Source: Fictibacillus aquaticus (GTDB lineage: Bacteria; Bacillota; Bacilli; Bacillales; Fictibacillaceae). From it: a stretch of 64,000 nucleotides of DNA. The position numbers and the translations under genes are program-made. Below are positions 9,021 through 18,643 of this stretch, piece by piece; the stretch's first letter is position 1; the number at the start of each line of letters is the position of its first letter. Below the pieces are notes generated by a model. The model was not told where the DNA came from and did no database searches. It saw only the letters and a program-made list of their open reading frames with translations. The stretch lies in the NCBI RefSeq assembly GCF_002245695.1, contig NZ_NOII01000001.1, positions 434,001-498,000 of the forward strand, given 5' to 3'.

Positions 9021-10355
9021 TTAGTACATGCTCATATATTGTTCGCGTTCCCATGGGTGAACCTGTGTACGGAACATATCCCACTCGATTTCTTTTGCTT
9101 CAATGAAGTGTTCTGAAGCGTGCTCTCCAAGAGCTTCCATCATGACGCTGTCCTTTTTAAGGCTTTCAAGAGCTTCTTTCAATGTTGCTGGAAGATCTGA
9201 GATGCCTTCTGCTTCGCGCTCTTCCTTATCCATCACATAGATGTTGCGGTCAATTGCTTTTGGAGCTTGAAGCTTGTTCTTGATTCCATCAAGTCCTGCT
9301 GCAAGAAGTACTGCCATCGCTAGGTAAGGGTTAGCTGTCGGATCAACACTTCGAACCTCAATACGAGTTGATACGCCGCGGGAAGCCGGGATACGGATAA
9401 GCGGGCTGCGGTTTCTCATAGACCATGCAACATAACAAGGTGCTTCATAGCCTGGAACTAGTCGCTTGTATGAGTTTACTGTCGGGTTAGTAACAGCTGT
9501 AAAGCCTTGCGCGTGTTTCAGGATTCCAGCAAGGAAATGCATAGCTGTTTCGCTTAAGCCCGTTTTTGTGCTCTCATCGTAGAACGCGTTATCCTTGCCT
9601 TTAAACAATGACATGTTCGCGTGCATACCGGAACCATTCACACCAAAAAGCGGCTTCGCCATGAATGTAGCGTGTAGACCGTGCTTGCGAGCGATAGTCT
9701 TAACTGCAAGCTTAAATGTCTGGATATTGTCGCACGTTGCGATTGCATCTGCATATTTAAAGTCAATTTCGTGCTGTCCTGGAGCAACTTCATGGTGAGA
9801 AGCTTCAATTTCAAAGCCCATGTCCTCAAGCTCAAGCACGATATCACGGCGGCAGTTTTCACCAAGATCTGTCGGTGCAAGGTCAAAATATCCGCCTTTA
9901 TCATTCAATTCAAGCGTCGGCTCGCCTTTTTCATCGTTTTTGAACAAGAAGAATTCCGGCTCAGGTCCGATGTTAAAGTCTGTGTATCCAAGCTCTTCCA
10001 TTTCTTTAAGTACACGCTTGAGAACACCGCGAGGGTCTCCTGCAAAAGGTGTTAAGTCTGAATTATAAATGTCACAGATAAGACGGGCTACTTTGCCTTT
10101 TTCTGAAGTCCATGGGAAGACCACAAATGTATCAAGGTCTGGATATAGGTACATATCTGATTCTTCAATACGGACAAATCCTTCGATAGAAGATCCGTCG
10201 AACATCATTTTGTTATCAAGTGCTTTGTCAAGCTGGCTGGCAGGAATCTCAACGTTTTTAATTACTCCCAGCAGATCAGTGAACTGCAAGCGGATAAAAC
10301 GCACGCCCTCTTCCTTGACTTTTTTAATAATGTCTTCTCGTGTGAATTTTGCCAA
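9021..10355 (-). CDS. glnA: Glutamine synthetase, type I (GSI-alpha)
   Basis: 444 residues; ATP-dependent amidation of glutamate to glutamine, the main ammonium assimilation step. Visible family motifs: FDGSSIEGF (about residue 52), GPEPEFFLF, the metal and ammonium site region [26 protein letters not shown] and [13 protein letters not shown]. Length and lack of the adenylylation-loop tyrosine insertion fit the feedback-regulated alpha class, which in Bacillus also controls GlnR and TnrA by protein contact. The start is TTG with AAGGAGGAG eight bases upstream. Second gene of the glnR-glnA operon; terminator immediately downstream. Confidence 0.97.
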   Translation of the reverse strand: MAKFTREDIIKKVKEEGVRFIRLQFTDLLGVIKNVEIPASQLDKALDNKMMFDGSSIEGFVRIEESDMYLYPDLDTFVVFPWTSEKGKVARLICDIYNSDLTPFAGDPRGVLKRVLKEMEELGYTDFNIGPEPEFFLFKNDEKGEPTLELNDKGGYFDLAPTDLGENCRRDIVLELEDMGFEIEASHHEVAPGQHEIDFKYADAIATCDNIQTFKLAVKTIARKHGLHATFMAKPLFGVNGSGMHANMSLFKGKDNAFYDESTKTGLSETAMHFLAGILKHAQGFTAVTNPTVNSYKRLVPGYEAPCYVAWSMRNRSPLIRIPASRGVSTRIEVRSVDPTANPYLAMAVLLAAGLDGIKNKLQAPKAIDRNIYVMDKEEREAEGISDLPATLKEALESLKKDSVMMEALGEHASEHFIEAKEIEWDMFRTQVHPWEREQYMSMY

Positions 10356-10392
10356 AATAGTCTCCTCCTTAGATTGTAAATCAAAATGTTTA

Positions 10393-10797
10393 CTATTGTT
10401 TCATGAATCGGGATAATTCACCCTGTATCAAAGAAGCTTTTCCAAAACGGCCCCCGTGAAGCAATTCCCGCTTCAGCTGGCGGTAAATCGCCGATTCCGA
10501 AATTTCTTCTTGATTGTTCTTTTGTGCCTGATGAAGGATCTGGGCTGCGGCCTGACTGTTCAGTTCAAAAACTCGCTTGATGCCGGCCATGTTTACGCCT
10601 TGTTCGAGCAGTGTTTTGATTTCGAGCAGCTTATCAACGTCATTAAAAGAAAACAGCCTGCGATTCCCTTCTGTTCTTGCAGGGTGGATCAGTTCATGTT
10701 CCTCATAATATCGGATCTGGCGCGCTGACAGTTCTGTCAGCTGCATCACGATGCTAATCGGAAACAGCGGCATGTTTCTTCTGTTATGGTCATTCAT
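10393..10797 (-). CDS. glnR: Nitrogen repressor GlnR
   Basis: 134 residues, MerR-family repressor of nitrogen genes. The winged helix is at about residues 12-80 ([34 protein letters not shown]). The short C-terminal tail is the part that in B. subtilis blocks DNA binding until feedback-inhibited glutamine synthetase contacts it. It lies 37 bases upstream of glnA, and two GlnR-type operators lie in its own promoter, so the operon is autorepressed under nitrogen excess. Confidence 0.95.
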   Translation of the reverse strand: MNDHNRRNMPLFPISIVMQLTELSARQIRYYEEHELIHPARTEGNRRLFSFNDVDKLLEIKTLLEQGVNMAGIKRVFELNSQAAAQILHQAQKNNQEEISESAIYRQLKRELLHGGRFGKASLIQGELSRFMKQ

Positions 10798-10824
10798 AAT
10801 TTCGCGCCCCCTTCAACTAATGCT

Positions 10825-10853
10825 ATCTTATGTTATATCTTCTCACATGTCAA
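10825..10853 (-). promoter_or_regulatory. Sigma-A promoter of glnRA
   Basis: On the minus strand TTGACA (10848-10853), 17 bases, TAAGAT (10825-10830). The spacer is exactly occupied by the first GlnR box. Confidence 0.85.
10831..10847. promoter_or_regulatory. GlnR/TnrA box 1
   Basis: TGTTATATCTTCTCACA fits TGTNA-N7-TNACA. It occupies precisely the 17 bases between -35 and -10. Confidence 0.85.
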
Positions 10854-10857
10854 CACA

Positions 10858-10874
10858 TGTTAGAAAAATTAACA
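10858..10874. promoter_or_regulatory. GlnR/TnrA box 2
   Basis: TGTTAGAAAAATTAACA is a symmetric match to TGTNA-N7-TNACA, located upstream of the -35. Paired boxes of this kind control glnRA in Bacillus. Confidence 0.9.
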
Positions 10875-10929
10875 TACTTTTTTTAAAGCAGTTTAAAATG
10901 GGCTATTTTCAGCTTATTAACCATAAAAA

Positions 10930-10970
10930 AAAGCAGACCCGAACGCTTTACGCACTCTTCATGAGTCTGC
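10930..10970 (-). terminator. Terminator of ynbB
   Basis: GCAGAC / GTCTGC outer stem with a smaller GCGT/ACGC-like inner pairing, followed by TTTTTTTT on the minus strand. Confidence 0.75.
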
Positions 10971-10980
10971 CCAATGTTAC

Positions 10981-12273
10981 TTAAAATAATTTATTGAATT
11001 GTTCCGGCACAGGAATCAGTTCCTTAGCAAGCAATTGATCAGCTGCTGTCAGTATAGCGATTTTGACATGTTCATATGTCAGTCCGCCCTGAACGAATGC
11101 TATATAAGGAGGTCTCAGTGGACCGTCTGCTGTCAATTCAATGCTGGCACCTTGAATAAACGTGCCTGCTGCCATAATGACATCATCCTCATAGCCAGGC
11201 ATGTAATCAGGGTAAGGCATAGCAAACGAATTCACGGGAGAGACGGACTGAATAGCCTGGCAGAACGCGATCATTCTCTCTCTATCATGGAATATTACGG
11301 ACTGAATAAGATCTGTGCGTTTGCTGTCAAAAGAAGGATTCGTGTTCATTCCGATCATTTCGAGAAACGCGGCCGTAAAAACAGCTCCTTTCAATGCCTG
11401 AGCTGTTACATGCGGTGCGAGAAAGAACCCTTGATACATTTCGAGCAGACTGTACAGGGAGGCTCCAGCTTCTGTACCGATTCCAGGAGACGTCAGCCTG
11501 TAACCGCACCGCTCGACGAGATCTTTCCTGCCAGCGATGTAGCCCCCCGTTTTGGCTAGGCCGCCGCCAGGGTTTTTTATGAGAGAACCCGCGATAAGGT
11601 CAGCGCCTGCCTCGCAAGGCTCACGCTCTTCGACGAATTCTCCGTAACAGTTGTCAACGAATACAACTACATCATTTTTAATACTTTTTACAAAGGAAAC
11701 CATCTCCTCAATTTCTGAGATGGTGAACGAAGGACGGTCTGCGTATCCTTTAGAACGCTGGATGCCGATCATTTTTGTATTTTCTGTTATTAAGTTTTTC
11801 ACCGCATCAAAATCAACTTTTCCTTCTGAAGTCAGGTCTGCATGATGATAGCCGATTCCGAGCTCTTTCAATGAGCCTTGACCGCTTCCTCTTAAACCGA
11901 CAATCTCTTCTAGTGTGTCATACGGTTTACCCGTAATATACAATAGTTCGTCACCCGGAAGAAGGACGCCAAAAAGAGAGAGCGCGATCGCATGTGTACC
12001 GGAAATAATCTGCGGCCGAACAATGGCTGCCTCTGCTCTGAAAACATCCGCATACACCTTCTCAAGTGTATCTCGTCCATTGTCGTCATAACCGTATCCT
12101 GTTGAAGGTGTAAAGTGATGGTCGCCGACATTGTTCTTACGAAAACTTTTCAGTACCTTTAGCTGGTTATACTCTGCTGTCTGGTCAATTTTCTTATGCT
12201 GTTTGGCAATGGCAGCTTCTGCTTCTTCGCTTATTTTGTTCAATATGCTGCCGTACTTAAATTCTGAAAACAT
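10981..12273 (-). CDS. ynbB: PLP-dependent lyase-like protein YnbB (methionine gamma-lyase / aluminium-resistance family)
   Basis: 430 residues of fold-type I PLP enzyme, the branch often labelled aluminium resistance protein or methionine gamma-lyase family. The likely Schiff-base lysine is in SLIKNPGGGLAKTGGY; the aspartate that holds the cofactor ring is in VVFVDNCYGEF. No experimentally established substrate is known to me, so the enzyme name should be read as family only. Its start is three bases after the hflX stop region (12273 against 12277), so it is co-translated with hflX, and position before glnR matches B. subtilis. Confidence 0.9.
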   Translation of the reverse strand: MFSEFKYGSILNKISEEAEAAIAKQHKKIDQTAEYNQLKVLKSFRKNNVGDHHFTPSTGYGYDDNGRDTLEKVYADVFRAEAAIVRPQIISGTHAIALSLFGVLLPGDELLYITGKPYDTLEEIVGLRGSGQGSLKELGIGYHHADLTSEGKVDFDAVKNLITENTKMIGIQRSKGYADRPSFTISEIEEMVSFVKSIKNDVVVFVDNCYGEFVEEREPCEAGADLIAGSLIKNPGGGLAKTGGYIAGRKDLVERCGYRLTSPGIGTEAGASLYSLLEMYQGFFLAPHVTAQALKGAVFTAAFLEMIGMNTNPSFDSKRTDLIQSVIFHDRERMIAFCQAIQSVSPVNSFAMPYPDYMPGYEDDVIMAAGTFIQGASIELTADGPLRPPYIAFVQGGLTYEHVKIAILTAADQLLAKELIPVPEQFNKLF

Positions 12274-12276
12274 GGT

Positions 12277-13536
12277 CTACTCCTTTGTTTCGTTGCGTTC
12301 TGAATTATGATAGTTCACCGGGGCATAACCTTTGCATTCATAAAGCCCTTTATCTTCGTTAAAATGCTGGTCAATTAGGATTGTCTCTGCTTTCAGTGCA
12401 GACAGCCGTTTTCCATCTTCTGCCGAAACTTCAACATGATAGTATTCCATCTGTTTCATGATTTCCTTTTCGACTCGGTCTTTTAGCTGGCTTATGTCAT
12501 CCATTGACTTAGCCGAGATAGAAATGGAGGAAGTTTCAGAAGGCACAAATTCCTCTTCAAATAAATCTTTTTTGTTATAAACCGTTAAAACCGGTATATT
12601 GGACGCTCCAAGCTCGTTCAATATTTTGCTGACTGTCCGTTCATGCTGAACTCTGTCTTCGTGCGAACCGTCAATTACATGCAGAAGCAGATCGGCTTCC
12701 TTCGCCTCCTCAAGTGTTGAGCGGAATGCTGCAATAAGAGAAGTTGGAAGATCCTGTATGAATCCGACTGTATCACTGACAAGAACACTAAAGCCATGAG
12801 GCAGCTTGAGCTTGCGTGTCAGCGGATCAAGGGTGGCGAACAGCTGATTCTCTTCATATGTTCCAGCTTCAGTAAGTCTGTTAAATATTGTTGATTTGCC
12901 TGCATTCGTATAACCGACAAGAGCAGCCTGAATAACGCCCGTGGAATTTCTCCTGCCGCGATGTCTGTCTCTGTGACTTGCAATCTGCTGAAGTGAACGC
13001 TTTAACTCGTGTATTCTTGAACGGATATGGCGTCTGTCTTTTTCAAGCTTTGTTTCACCAGGCCCTCTAGTACCGATTCCTCCACCTAGTCTGGATAGAC
13101 TTACGCCGATACCTGACAGCCTTGGCAGCATATATTCAAGCTGTGCTAGCTCCACCTGCAGCTTTCCTTCACGAGACCGTGCCCGAATAGCAAAAATATC
13201 TAAAATCAGCTGGGTCCTGTCGATGACACGAGCAGAAAAAATGCGGGATAAATTCCGGTTTTGGCTCGGAGTAAGCTCACCATTAAAGATAATAAGATCA
13301 GCTTCAAGTTCTTCCTCGAGCGCTGTTATCTCTTCAATCTTACCACTCCCGATGTACGTTGCAGAATCATAGCGGTCCCGTTTTTGAGTGACAACAGCAG
13401 CAACAGTTCCCTGTGCTGTTTCAGTCAATGATTTAAGTTCTTCAAGCGAATAAAAAAAATGCTCGTCAGTCTGCCTGGAAAGCTGGCATCCGACGAGAAT
13501 GGCTTTTTCGGCTGTTTGGTTAGTCGTTTCGTTCAA
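12277..13536 (-). CDS. hflX: GTPase HflX
   Basis: 419 residues. The N-terminal HflX domain has the ATP-linked part and the long helical region with the [14 protein letters not shown] signature (about residue 155). The G domain starts near residue 200: G1 [10 protein letters not shown]3 DTVGF, G4 NKKD. Family members bind the 50S subunit and split stalled or stress-inactivated 70S ribosomes. It is first in the hflX-ynbB pair and follows spoVK. Confidence 0.95.
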   Translation of the reverse strand: MNETTNQTAEKAILVGCQLSRQTDEHFFYSLEELKSLTETAQGTVAAVVTQKRDRYDSATYIGSGKIEEITALEEELEADLIIFNGELTPSQNRNLSRIFSARVIDRTQLILDIFAIRARSREGKLQVELAQLEYMLPRLSGIGVSLSRLGGGIGTRGPGETKLEKDRRHIRSRIHELKRSLQQIASHRDRHRGRRNSTGVIQAALVGYTNAGKSTIFNRLTEAGTYEENQLFATLDPLTRKLKLPHGFSVLVSDTVGFIQDLPTSLIAAFRSTLEEAKEADLLLHVIDGSHEDRVQHERTVSKILNELGASNIPVLTVYNKKDLFEEEFVPSETSSISISAKSMDDISQLKDRVEKEIMKQMEYYHVEVSAEDGKRLSALKAETILIDQHFNEDKGLYECKGYAPVNYHNSERNETKE

Positions 13537-13587
13537 TGAAATTCTCCTTGCCTATAATCTTCTCTCATCATATCAAAATCAGCACTT

Positions 13588-14532
13588 CTAATCCAGAAGA
13601 AGGTCATCACTCAGTAAAGTCATCAGCGTCTTTTTGTCATGCCGCAACTCTTTTAATAATCTTACTGATTGTCTGCGAATAGCTTTTTCAACTATATTCC
13701 TTACGTATCTGCCATTTGAGAACGAACTTTTTCCATGTTCAAGGATGACTTTCTGCAGATGCTGCTTCAGCTTCCAAGAACATTCTTTCGTCATAATATA
13801 TTCACGCTCTTCTACCATCCGCATGCCAATCTCCATCAACTCATCTACCGTATAGTCTGGAAACTGCATAATCAGCGGGAAACGGGAGGGCAGGCCGGGA
13901 TTAAGCTTTAGAAAACGGTCCATCTCCTGAGAATAGCCTGCAAGTATGAGGATAAAAGAATGCTGCTGGTCTTCCATCGCCTTTACGAGCGTATCCACAG
14001 CTTCTTTACCGAAGTCTTTTTCTCCCCCGCGTCCAAGAGAATAAGCTTCATCGATAAAAAGAATTCCTCCTGATGCTTTTTTAATCAGATCCCTCGTTTT
14101 TTGAGCCGTATGACCAATGTATTCTCCGACAAGATCGGCCCTTTCAGCTTCAATCAGGTGTCCCTTAGAAAGTACGTTCATATCGTGGAACAGGACTCCT
14201 AGAAGACGTGCTACCGTAGTCTTTCCTGTCCCTGGATTTCCTTTAAACATCATATGAAGAGCTTGTTTTTCTGTCTTGAGTCCTATTTCCTGACGGCACT
14301 TGTTAATATAAAGCCATGCATAAATTTCTTTAACGAAGTATTTGAAGTCATCCATGCCGACTAATTTATTCAGCTCTTTTTCAATTTTCACCAGCGGCAG
14401 ATGACCTTCTATCTCGGTTAGTTTCTTTTCTTGAAACAGCTGTGACTCTTCTTTCTCTTTTTCTTTTTCAGCTGGCTGGTTCAATACGATGTTGATCTGC
14501 CTTTTGTTTTTTGCGGTCATTGGTTCATTCAA
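13588..14532 (-). CDS. spoVK: Stage V sporulation protein K (AAA+ ATPase)
   Basis: 314 residues, CbxX/CfqX-type AAA+ ATPase. Walker A GNPGTGKTT (about residue 98), Walker B ILFIDEAYSL, sensor-1 region ILAGY and arginine-finger region SRFPL are visible. The first 40 residues are charged (KEKEKEESQ) and variable. Required for spore maturation in B. subtilis, made in the mother cell. Upstream on the minus strand CATACATA (14609-14616) resembles a sigma-E -10, but the matching -35 is weak. Confidence 0.93.
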   Translation of the reverse strand: MNEPMTAKNKRQINIVLNQPAEKEKEKEESQLFQEKKLTEIEGHLPLVKIEKELNKLVGMDDFKYFVKEIYAWLYINKCRQEIGLKTEKQALHMMFKGNPGTGKTTVARLLGVLFHDMNVLSKGHLIEAERADLVGEYIGHTAQKTRDLIKKASGGILFIDEAYSLGRGGEKDFGKEAVDTLVKAMEDQQHSFILILAGYSQEMDRFLKLNPGLPSRFPLIMQFPDYTVDELMEIGMRMVEEREYIMTKECSWKLKQHLQKVILEHGKSSFSNGRYVRNIVEKAIRRQSVRLLKELRHDKKTLMTLLSDDLLLD

Positions 14533-14686
14533 GGATGTTCACCCCTCTTCTGCTGACTCTTCATGTACGTCTCGCGATCCTTCAACAAACTCGAAATGCC
14601 TCTTCTTATATGTATGAATAATGGCCCGTTTCTACGACATAGCGATTCCACGAATTATTATACAATTCCAACATTTTCAAAACATA

Positions 14687-14716
14687 TTGCTTTGAAAGCG
14701 TTTACCAAAATATGAT
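14687..14716 (+). promoter_or_regulatory. Putative promoter with cre-like site before YitT-family gene
   Basis: TTGCTT (14687-14692), 18 bases, TATGAT (14711-14716). Inside it TTGAAAGCGTTTACCA (14692-14707) differs at one informative position from the CcpA cre consensus WTGNAANCGNWNNCAW, which would give repression on preferred sugars (inference). Confidence 0.5.
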
Positions 14717-14778
14717 GAATAAATATTAGCATTAAATTCAATTTGTTTTTGTTTTATAGATACTGGAGGAAACAATAT

Positions 14779-15393
14779 ATGAACCGTACGAAACAAGCTC
14801 TGCTCGTGTTTGCAGGGCTGCTGCTGACAGCAGCTGGAACTAAGCTGCTTACGATCAGCTCTCTGACCTTTGGCGGAACGGCCGGCATCGCTACCTTGCT
14901 GTCGTTCACCTTTGAACTTTCATGGGGGATGCTATTCTTCTTAGTCAATCTGCCCTTTTTCTATTTATCCGTCAAAAGGCTGGGCTGGACGTTTTCTTTA
15001 TCCACACTATTGTGCATCATTCTGATCTCGTTCGTGTCTGATGCTTTTGATACTCTCAGTCTTCCTGCTCTGCCGCCTCTCGCTGCTGCAACAGCATCAG
15101 GTCTTCTAATCGGGACCGGAGTAAGCATGGTATTGAACCAAGGTTCTTCTCTTGGCGGAATACACATTCTTGCTGTCTATTTTGAACAGTTCCTTTCAAT
15201 AAACAGGGGACTGACGCTGTTTGTAACCGACATGATCATCGTTCTTTCAGCTGCATTTATAGTAGGCTTAAGTAATGCTCTATACTCTCTCATTGCAATC
15301 GCGATCGCAAGCTTCCTTGTTGGCAAGCTAAAATCCGGCAAGCCTGCTGATGATGATGCAGACATCGCTCTTACAGAACAAGAAACGGTTTAA
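14779..15393 (+). CDS. YitT family membrane protein
   Basis: 204 residues with about five hydrophobic segments (near residues 8-27, 40-65, 70-92, 97-125 and 140-185). The NQGSSLGG and LTFGGTAGIATLLS repeats are the glycine-rich YitT/DUF161 hallmarks; the C-terminal DUF2179 ACT-like domain of longer members is missing. Integral membrane protein of unknown function. I start at the ATG at 14779, where GGAGGAA is correctly spaced, not at the upstream in-frame start 14743. Divergent from spoVK and alone between terminators. Confidence 0.85.
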   Translation: MNRTKQALLVFAGLLLTAAGTKLLTISSLTFGGTAGIATLLSFTFELSWGMLFFLVNLPFFYLSVKRLGWTFSLSTLLCIILISFVSDAFDTLSLPALPPLAAATASGLLIGTGVSMVLNQGSSLGGIHILAVYFEQFLSINRGLTLFVTDMIIVLSAAFIVGLSNALYSLIAIAIASFLVGKLKSGKPADDDADIALTEQETV

Positions 15394-15404
15394 TTTTATC
15401 AATA

Positions 15405-15440
15405 AGAAAAAAGCTGGCCCTTTGCGGTTCAGCTTTTTTT
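15405..15440. terminator. Bidirectional terminator
   Basis: AAAAAAGCTG / CAGCTTTTTTT stem between the convergent YitT-family gene and the sporulation lipoprotein gene. Confidence 0.85.
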
Positions 15441-15482
15441 GATGCTTATCTTGTCGAGTCCTGCGCTTCCCTCGGAAATAAT

Positions 15483-16058
15483 TCATTCATATATATCTGT
15501 TCTGTTTTCGTTGCCTTCCTCTTTTTTTGCATCTTCCATTTTACCGTTTTTATAATGGTTTTTAACGGGAGGTATCTGTCCAATGAGGACTCCCACTTTA
15601 TTATAGATCTTACCTTTCATATCATGTCTGCCGCGGCCGATTTCCAGACCGAGCTTCTTAATTTCTTGGACTTTTTCACGATTCGTTGTAATCGCTGCAT
15701 TTCTGCCATGAGAATTTCCCTTTATGGAATCATATACGTTTTGTCTGAGAACGTTATCTTCTTTAACTGATGAGTTTTGTTCAGTTTCTATTCCAACTAA
15801 AGTAGTATCTCCCGTCACAATAACATGGCTCTTTTTAACACCCGCCACCTTGTCCGCAAGATCACTTATTTCTTTTGCATAATGGATTTCAGAGCTTTTC
15901 TCTTCAACAACTGGAGAATCATTCTGAGAATTTGGCATATCGTGGCTAATTTTTGATGGGTTACGATAATGCTGGTCTTTTTCCTTCGTAAATAAATTTC
16001 CGCACCCAGCAAGCAAGAGTGCTCCAATCAGGCTTGCCGCTGCTGCCTTTTTTTTCAT
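15483..16058 (-). CDS. YhcN/YlaJ family sporulation lipoprotein
   Basis: 191 residues. Lipoprotein signal: positively charged MKKK, hydrophobic stretch and lipobox LLAGC (lipid-modified Cys at about residue 19). The mature part contains the YhcN/YlaJ core (KSHVIVTGDTTLVGIE and a basic C-terminal end). Family members sit in the inner spore membrane or at the forespore surface; some affect germination or outgrowth. I start at the ATG at 16058 with AAAGGATG upstream; the GTG at 16067 would overlap the Shine-Dalgarno. Divergent from the recombinase-like gene. Confidence 0.85.
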   Translation of the reverse strand: MKKKAAAASLIGALLLAGCGNLFTKEKDQHYRNPSKISHDMPNSQNDSPVVEEKSSEIHYAKEISDLADKVAGVKKSHVIVTGDTTLVGIETEQNSSVKEDNVLRQNVYDSIKGNSHGRNAAITTNREKVQEIKKLGLEIGRGRHDMKGKIYNKVGVLIGQIPPVKNHYKNGKMEDAKKEEGNENRTDIYE

Positions 16059-16165
16059 AAAAGCCACATCCTTTGTTTTTTATAGTGTTAAATGCAGAAG
16101 TGGTATTTATTCATGCAGAAATGCACATTTGTTATAATGGTAATAAAAGGACAGGTGTGATAAAG

Positions 16166-17110
16166 ATGGAGCATTTCCCACATATACCCGATTATGCGGA
16201 GCAATATCTTTTGACGCTTAAAAAGGATGGTTTAAAAGACAGCACGATTAGGCGCTATTACTATGACCTGCACGATTATTTTGCATGGATGCGAGTGAAT
16301 TTTGAAGAAGACCATCTTCAGGAGCTTAGGAGTCTGACAAAAAAAGATACAAAAGAGTATTATCAATTTTTATCGATGCAGCGAAAATATTCATCATCTA
16401 CACTTACAAGGGTAGAGACTGTTCTGAAAAGACTTGGGGTCTATTTAGTAAAAAACGGACAGCTCACAGCTAATCCTTTCCATATGGAAAGGACTAGTCA
16501 CAGCGCTGAATTGTCTGACGAGGATTTTGCGAAAGACGGTGAAATCGAAAAATTGTTCTCTGTTATTTCATCAGATGAAGGGCTTACTGAGAATCAGCTG
16601 AAACACCGCCACCTTCTCATCCCTCGAAACAAAGCCATATTAAGGCTGCTTGTTTTCCACGGCCTTTCGATGCAGGAGCTGAACCAGATTACCATGAAGG
16701 ATGTGAGCCCTCATCATAAAGAGCTTCATCTTCCGACAAGGACTTGCAGCCTCTCTAAAGAAGACCAAATTATTCTTATGGAATATCTTCAAAGCATACC
16801 TGAACCTGTCAGGCCTAGAGCACGTTCGAAAGATCCTCTATTCGCAGCATTTGATTACCAGAGGGGTACATTTCGATGGGATTATGAACTGAATTCGCCA
16901 AAACCGCTGACGATTATCGCCATTCAGAAGATGCTCCGTCAAGAAATCAGGCGCGGGGGCTTAAGGAATGGATTATCAGCACAGCATTTCAGGCGATCCT
17001 ACATTTTATCGCTGATTCAAGAAGGAGCAGACGATGACGAGCTGAAGCAAATGCTCGGACTAAAAGCTCTGCTCTCTTTAAAGCGCTATCGCAGCTATGC
17101 CCAGCTTTAG
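16166..17110 (+). CDS. Degenerate tyrosine recombinase-like protein
   Basis: 314 residues with the two-domain build of XerC/D-type recombinases: SAM-like core-binding domain (about residues 5-100) and a C-terminal catalytic fold. However the first catalytic arginine (GLR motif) reads HGLSMQEL, the HxxRH box reads HFRRS, and the LGH/W position reads LGL; only an HxxR and the terminal tyrosines (KRYRSY) remain. Strand cleavage is therefore doubtful. Start at ATG 16166 after AGGTGTG. No attachment sites or mobile-element partners are visible, and codon use looks like its neighbours, so it may be a domesticated DNA-binding protein (inference). Confidence 0.8.
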   Translation: MEHFPHIPDYAEQYLLTLKKDGLKDSTIRRYYYDLHDYFAWMRVNFEEDHLQELRSLTKKDTKEYYQFLSMQRKYSSSTLTRVETVLKRLGVYLVKNGQLTANPFHMERTSHSAELSDEDFAKDGEIEKLFSVISSDEGLTENQLKHRHLLIPRNKAILRLLVFHGLSMQELNQITMKDVSPHHKELHLPTRTCSLSKEDQIILMEYLQSIPEPVRPRARSKDPLFAAFDYQRGTFRWDYELNSPKPLTIIAIQKMLRQEIRRGGLRNGLSAQHFRRSYILSLIQEGADDDELKQMLGLKALLSLKRYRSYAQL

Positions 17111-17116
17111 ACATAG

Positions 17117-17148
17117 AAAAAAGCCTTCCAGTGAGGAAGGCTTTTTTT
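17117..17148. terminator. Bidirectional terminator between recombinase-like gene and hfq
   Basis: AAAAAAGCCTTCC / GGAAGGCTTTTTTT stem with a five-base loop, serving the convergent genes on both sides. Confidence 0.92.
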
Positions 17149-17172
17149 ACGTTTGTTTTGATGATTGTTCTT

Positions 17173-17403
17173 TTATTCAGCAGACGATTGAAGGTCTACC
17201 GGTCTAGACGGAGTAAACGTGGAAATGGCGTGCTTATAAATAAGATGCTGCTTGCCTTCTGCTTCAAGGACGACCGTAAAGTTATCGAATCCTTTCACCA
17301 ATCCTTTCAGTTGAAAGCCATTCAATAAATACACGGTAACATAAATATTCTCTCTTCGAAGCTGGTTTAAGTATTGGTCCTGAATATTAACGGTTTGCTT
17401 CAT
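17173..17403 (-). CDS. hfq: RNA chaperone Hfq
   Basis: 76 residues, Sm-fold hexameric RNA-binding protein. Sm1 region [22 protein letters not shown] in part, and the Sm2 signature LIYKHAIST are intact; the short tail after residue 67 is typical of Gram-positive Hfq. I use the ATG at 17403, which matches homologues; a farther in-frame ATG at 17430 lies upstream of the GAGGAGG site and would misplace it. It follows miaA by about 46 bases, as in many bacteria. Confidence 0.96.
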   Translation of the reverse strand: MKQTVNIQDQYLNQLRRENIYVTVYLLNGFQLKGLVKGFDNFTVVLEAEGKQHLIYKHAISTFTPSRPVDLQSSAE

Positions 17404-17449
17404 TTTTTCACAGTCCTCCTCTATGCGCACTACAAAGTATACATTCTCT

Positions 17450-18373
17450 TTACTTCGTTATTTCTCCTTCAACAAAATATAAAATTTCGTTAAATTTTTC
17501 ATGGAACGGCTTTTCCCCCATATCAAACCATGTTGCATCAGTCTGATTTTTGAACCAAGTCAGCTGCCTTTTTGCATATCTCCTTGAATTCCGTTTGAGC
17601 AGCTCTGCTGCTTCGTCTAGAGTCATTTCCTGCCTGAAATAAGGGAACAGTTCTTTGTAGCCGATCGCCAATACGGATTGGGAACCTTCAATATGCTGGT
17701 CAAACAGCCATTTCGCTTCTTTCAGCAGTCCCTGTTTAAACATCAAGTCGACTCTTTCGTTAATCCTCTCGTAAAGCCTGCTTCGTTCCATCTCAAGACC
17801 AACCATCGCAAGTTCATAAGGAGTTCCTGCATTCTTAGTCCCGCCCTCATCCGCTGTACCGGCATAAGAAATTTCTAGAGCCCTGATTACACGGCGCACA
17901 TTATTTGGATGAATTTGAGAAGCCGCTACAGGATTCCGTTCAATCAAAAGACGATGGAGGTGTTCTCCGCCTTGTTCTTCTGCTGCCTTTTCAAACTGTT
18001 TTCTCATTTCCGGATTGCTGCCAGAACTGTTAAATTCATACCCATGGGTAACGGCTCGTATATAGAGACCTGTGCCGCCAGCGATGATCGGTACTTTTCC
18101 TCTGCCGTTGATCTCTGTAATCAGTTTTGAGGCACGCGTCTGAAATTCAGCGGCCGAGAAAGATTCATGAGGATCTTTGATGTCGATCAGATGATGCGGA
18201 ATACCTTCCATTTCTTGTTTTGTTATCTTAGCAGTTCCTATATCAAGCTTTCTATATATTTGCATCGAGTCACCGCTGATGACTTCCCCATTCAAAGCTT
18301 TCGCCAGTTCAACACTTGTTTTTGTCTTTCCGACCGCCGTCGGTCCTGCAACGACAATTAATTTTTCTTTCAT
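17450..18373 (-). CDS. miaA: tRNA dimethylallyltransferase MiaA
   Basis: 307 residues. Adds a dimethylallyl group to A37 of tRNAs that read UNN codons, giving i6A, the substrate of MiaB encoded about 6 kb upstream on the same strand. P-loop [11 protein letters not shown] at the N-terminus, SGDSMQIYR for substrate binding, and the C-terminal RQLTWFKNQ motif are visible. Upstream of hfq and probably co-transcribed with it. Confidence 0.96.
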   Translation of the reverse strand: MKEKLIVVAGPTAVGKTKTSVELAKALNGEVISGDSMQIYRKLDIGTAKITKQEMEGIPHHLIDIKDPHESFSAAEFQTRASKLITEINGRGKVPIIAGGTGLYIRAVTHGYEFNSSGSNPEMRKQFEKAAEEQGGEHLHRLLIERNPVAASQIHPNNVRRVIRALEISYAGTADEGGTKNAGTPYELAMVGLEMERSRLYERINERVDLMFKQGLLKEAKWLFDQHIEGSQSVLAIGYKELFPYFRQEMTLDEAAELLKRNSRRYAKRQLTWFKNQTDATWFDMGEKPFHEKFNEILYFVEGEITK

Positions 18374-18597
18374 ATAGCAGCTCCTGCATTTTATTCTTTT
18401 AAAAATAAACGGAGATTGAATGCTCTGCTAATGTGGAATTATGCTATTCATTTTAACAGATTACCCGCTGTATTTTCACTTTACACGATTATTACACTTT
18501 TGATTATGAATCTATAAAAAATGTTTCACAGCTTTTTAAATTAGCTGTTCAGGCTTTTTTTGGTGCCTTTAATATTAGTAAGTGGAAGTTAGAAAAT

Positions 18598-18637
18598 GAA
18601 AAACAGCAGCCCTTAATATTCACATTGCAGGGCTGCT
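18598..18637 (-). terminator. Terminator of mutSL
   Basis: AGCAGCCCT / AGGGCTGCT stem followed by GTTTTT on the minus strand, right after the mutL stop. Confidence 0.82.
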
Positions 18638-18643
18638 AAATCA

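Noticed and set aside
9681-10068. Overlapping plus-strand frames inside glnA
   Set aside because: Complementary to glnA coding sequence, Cys/Phe/Ser-rich and without initiation signals.
10999-11559. A 186-codon plus-strand frame inside ynbB
   Set aside because: Antisense shadow of a conserved PLP-enzyme gene; no recognisable protein pattern.
14609-14616. Sigma-E -10-like CATACATA upstream of spoVK
   Set aside because: The matching -35 at the expected distance is weak, so it is noted in the spoVK entry but not listed as a promoter.
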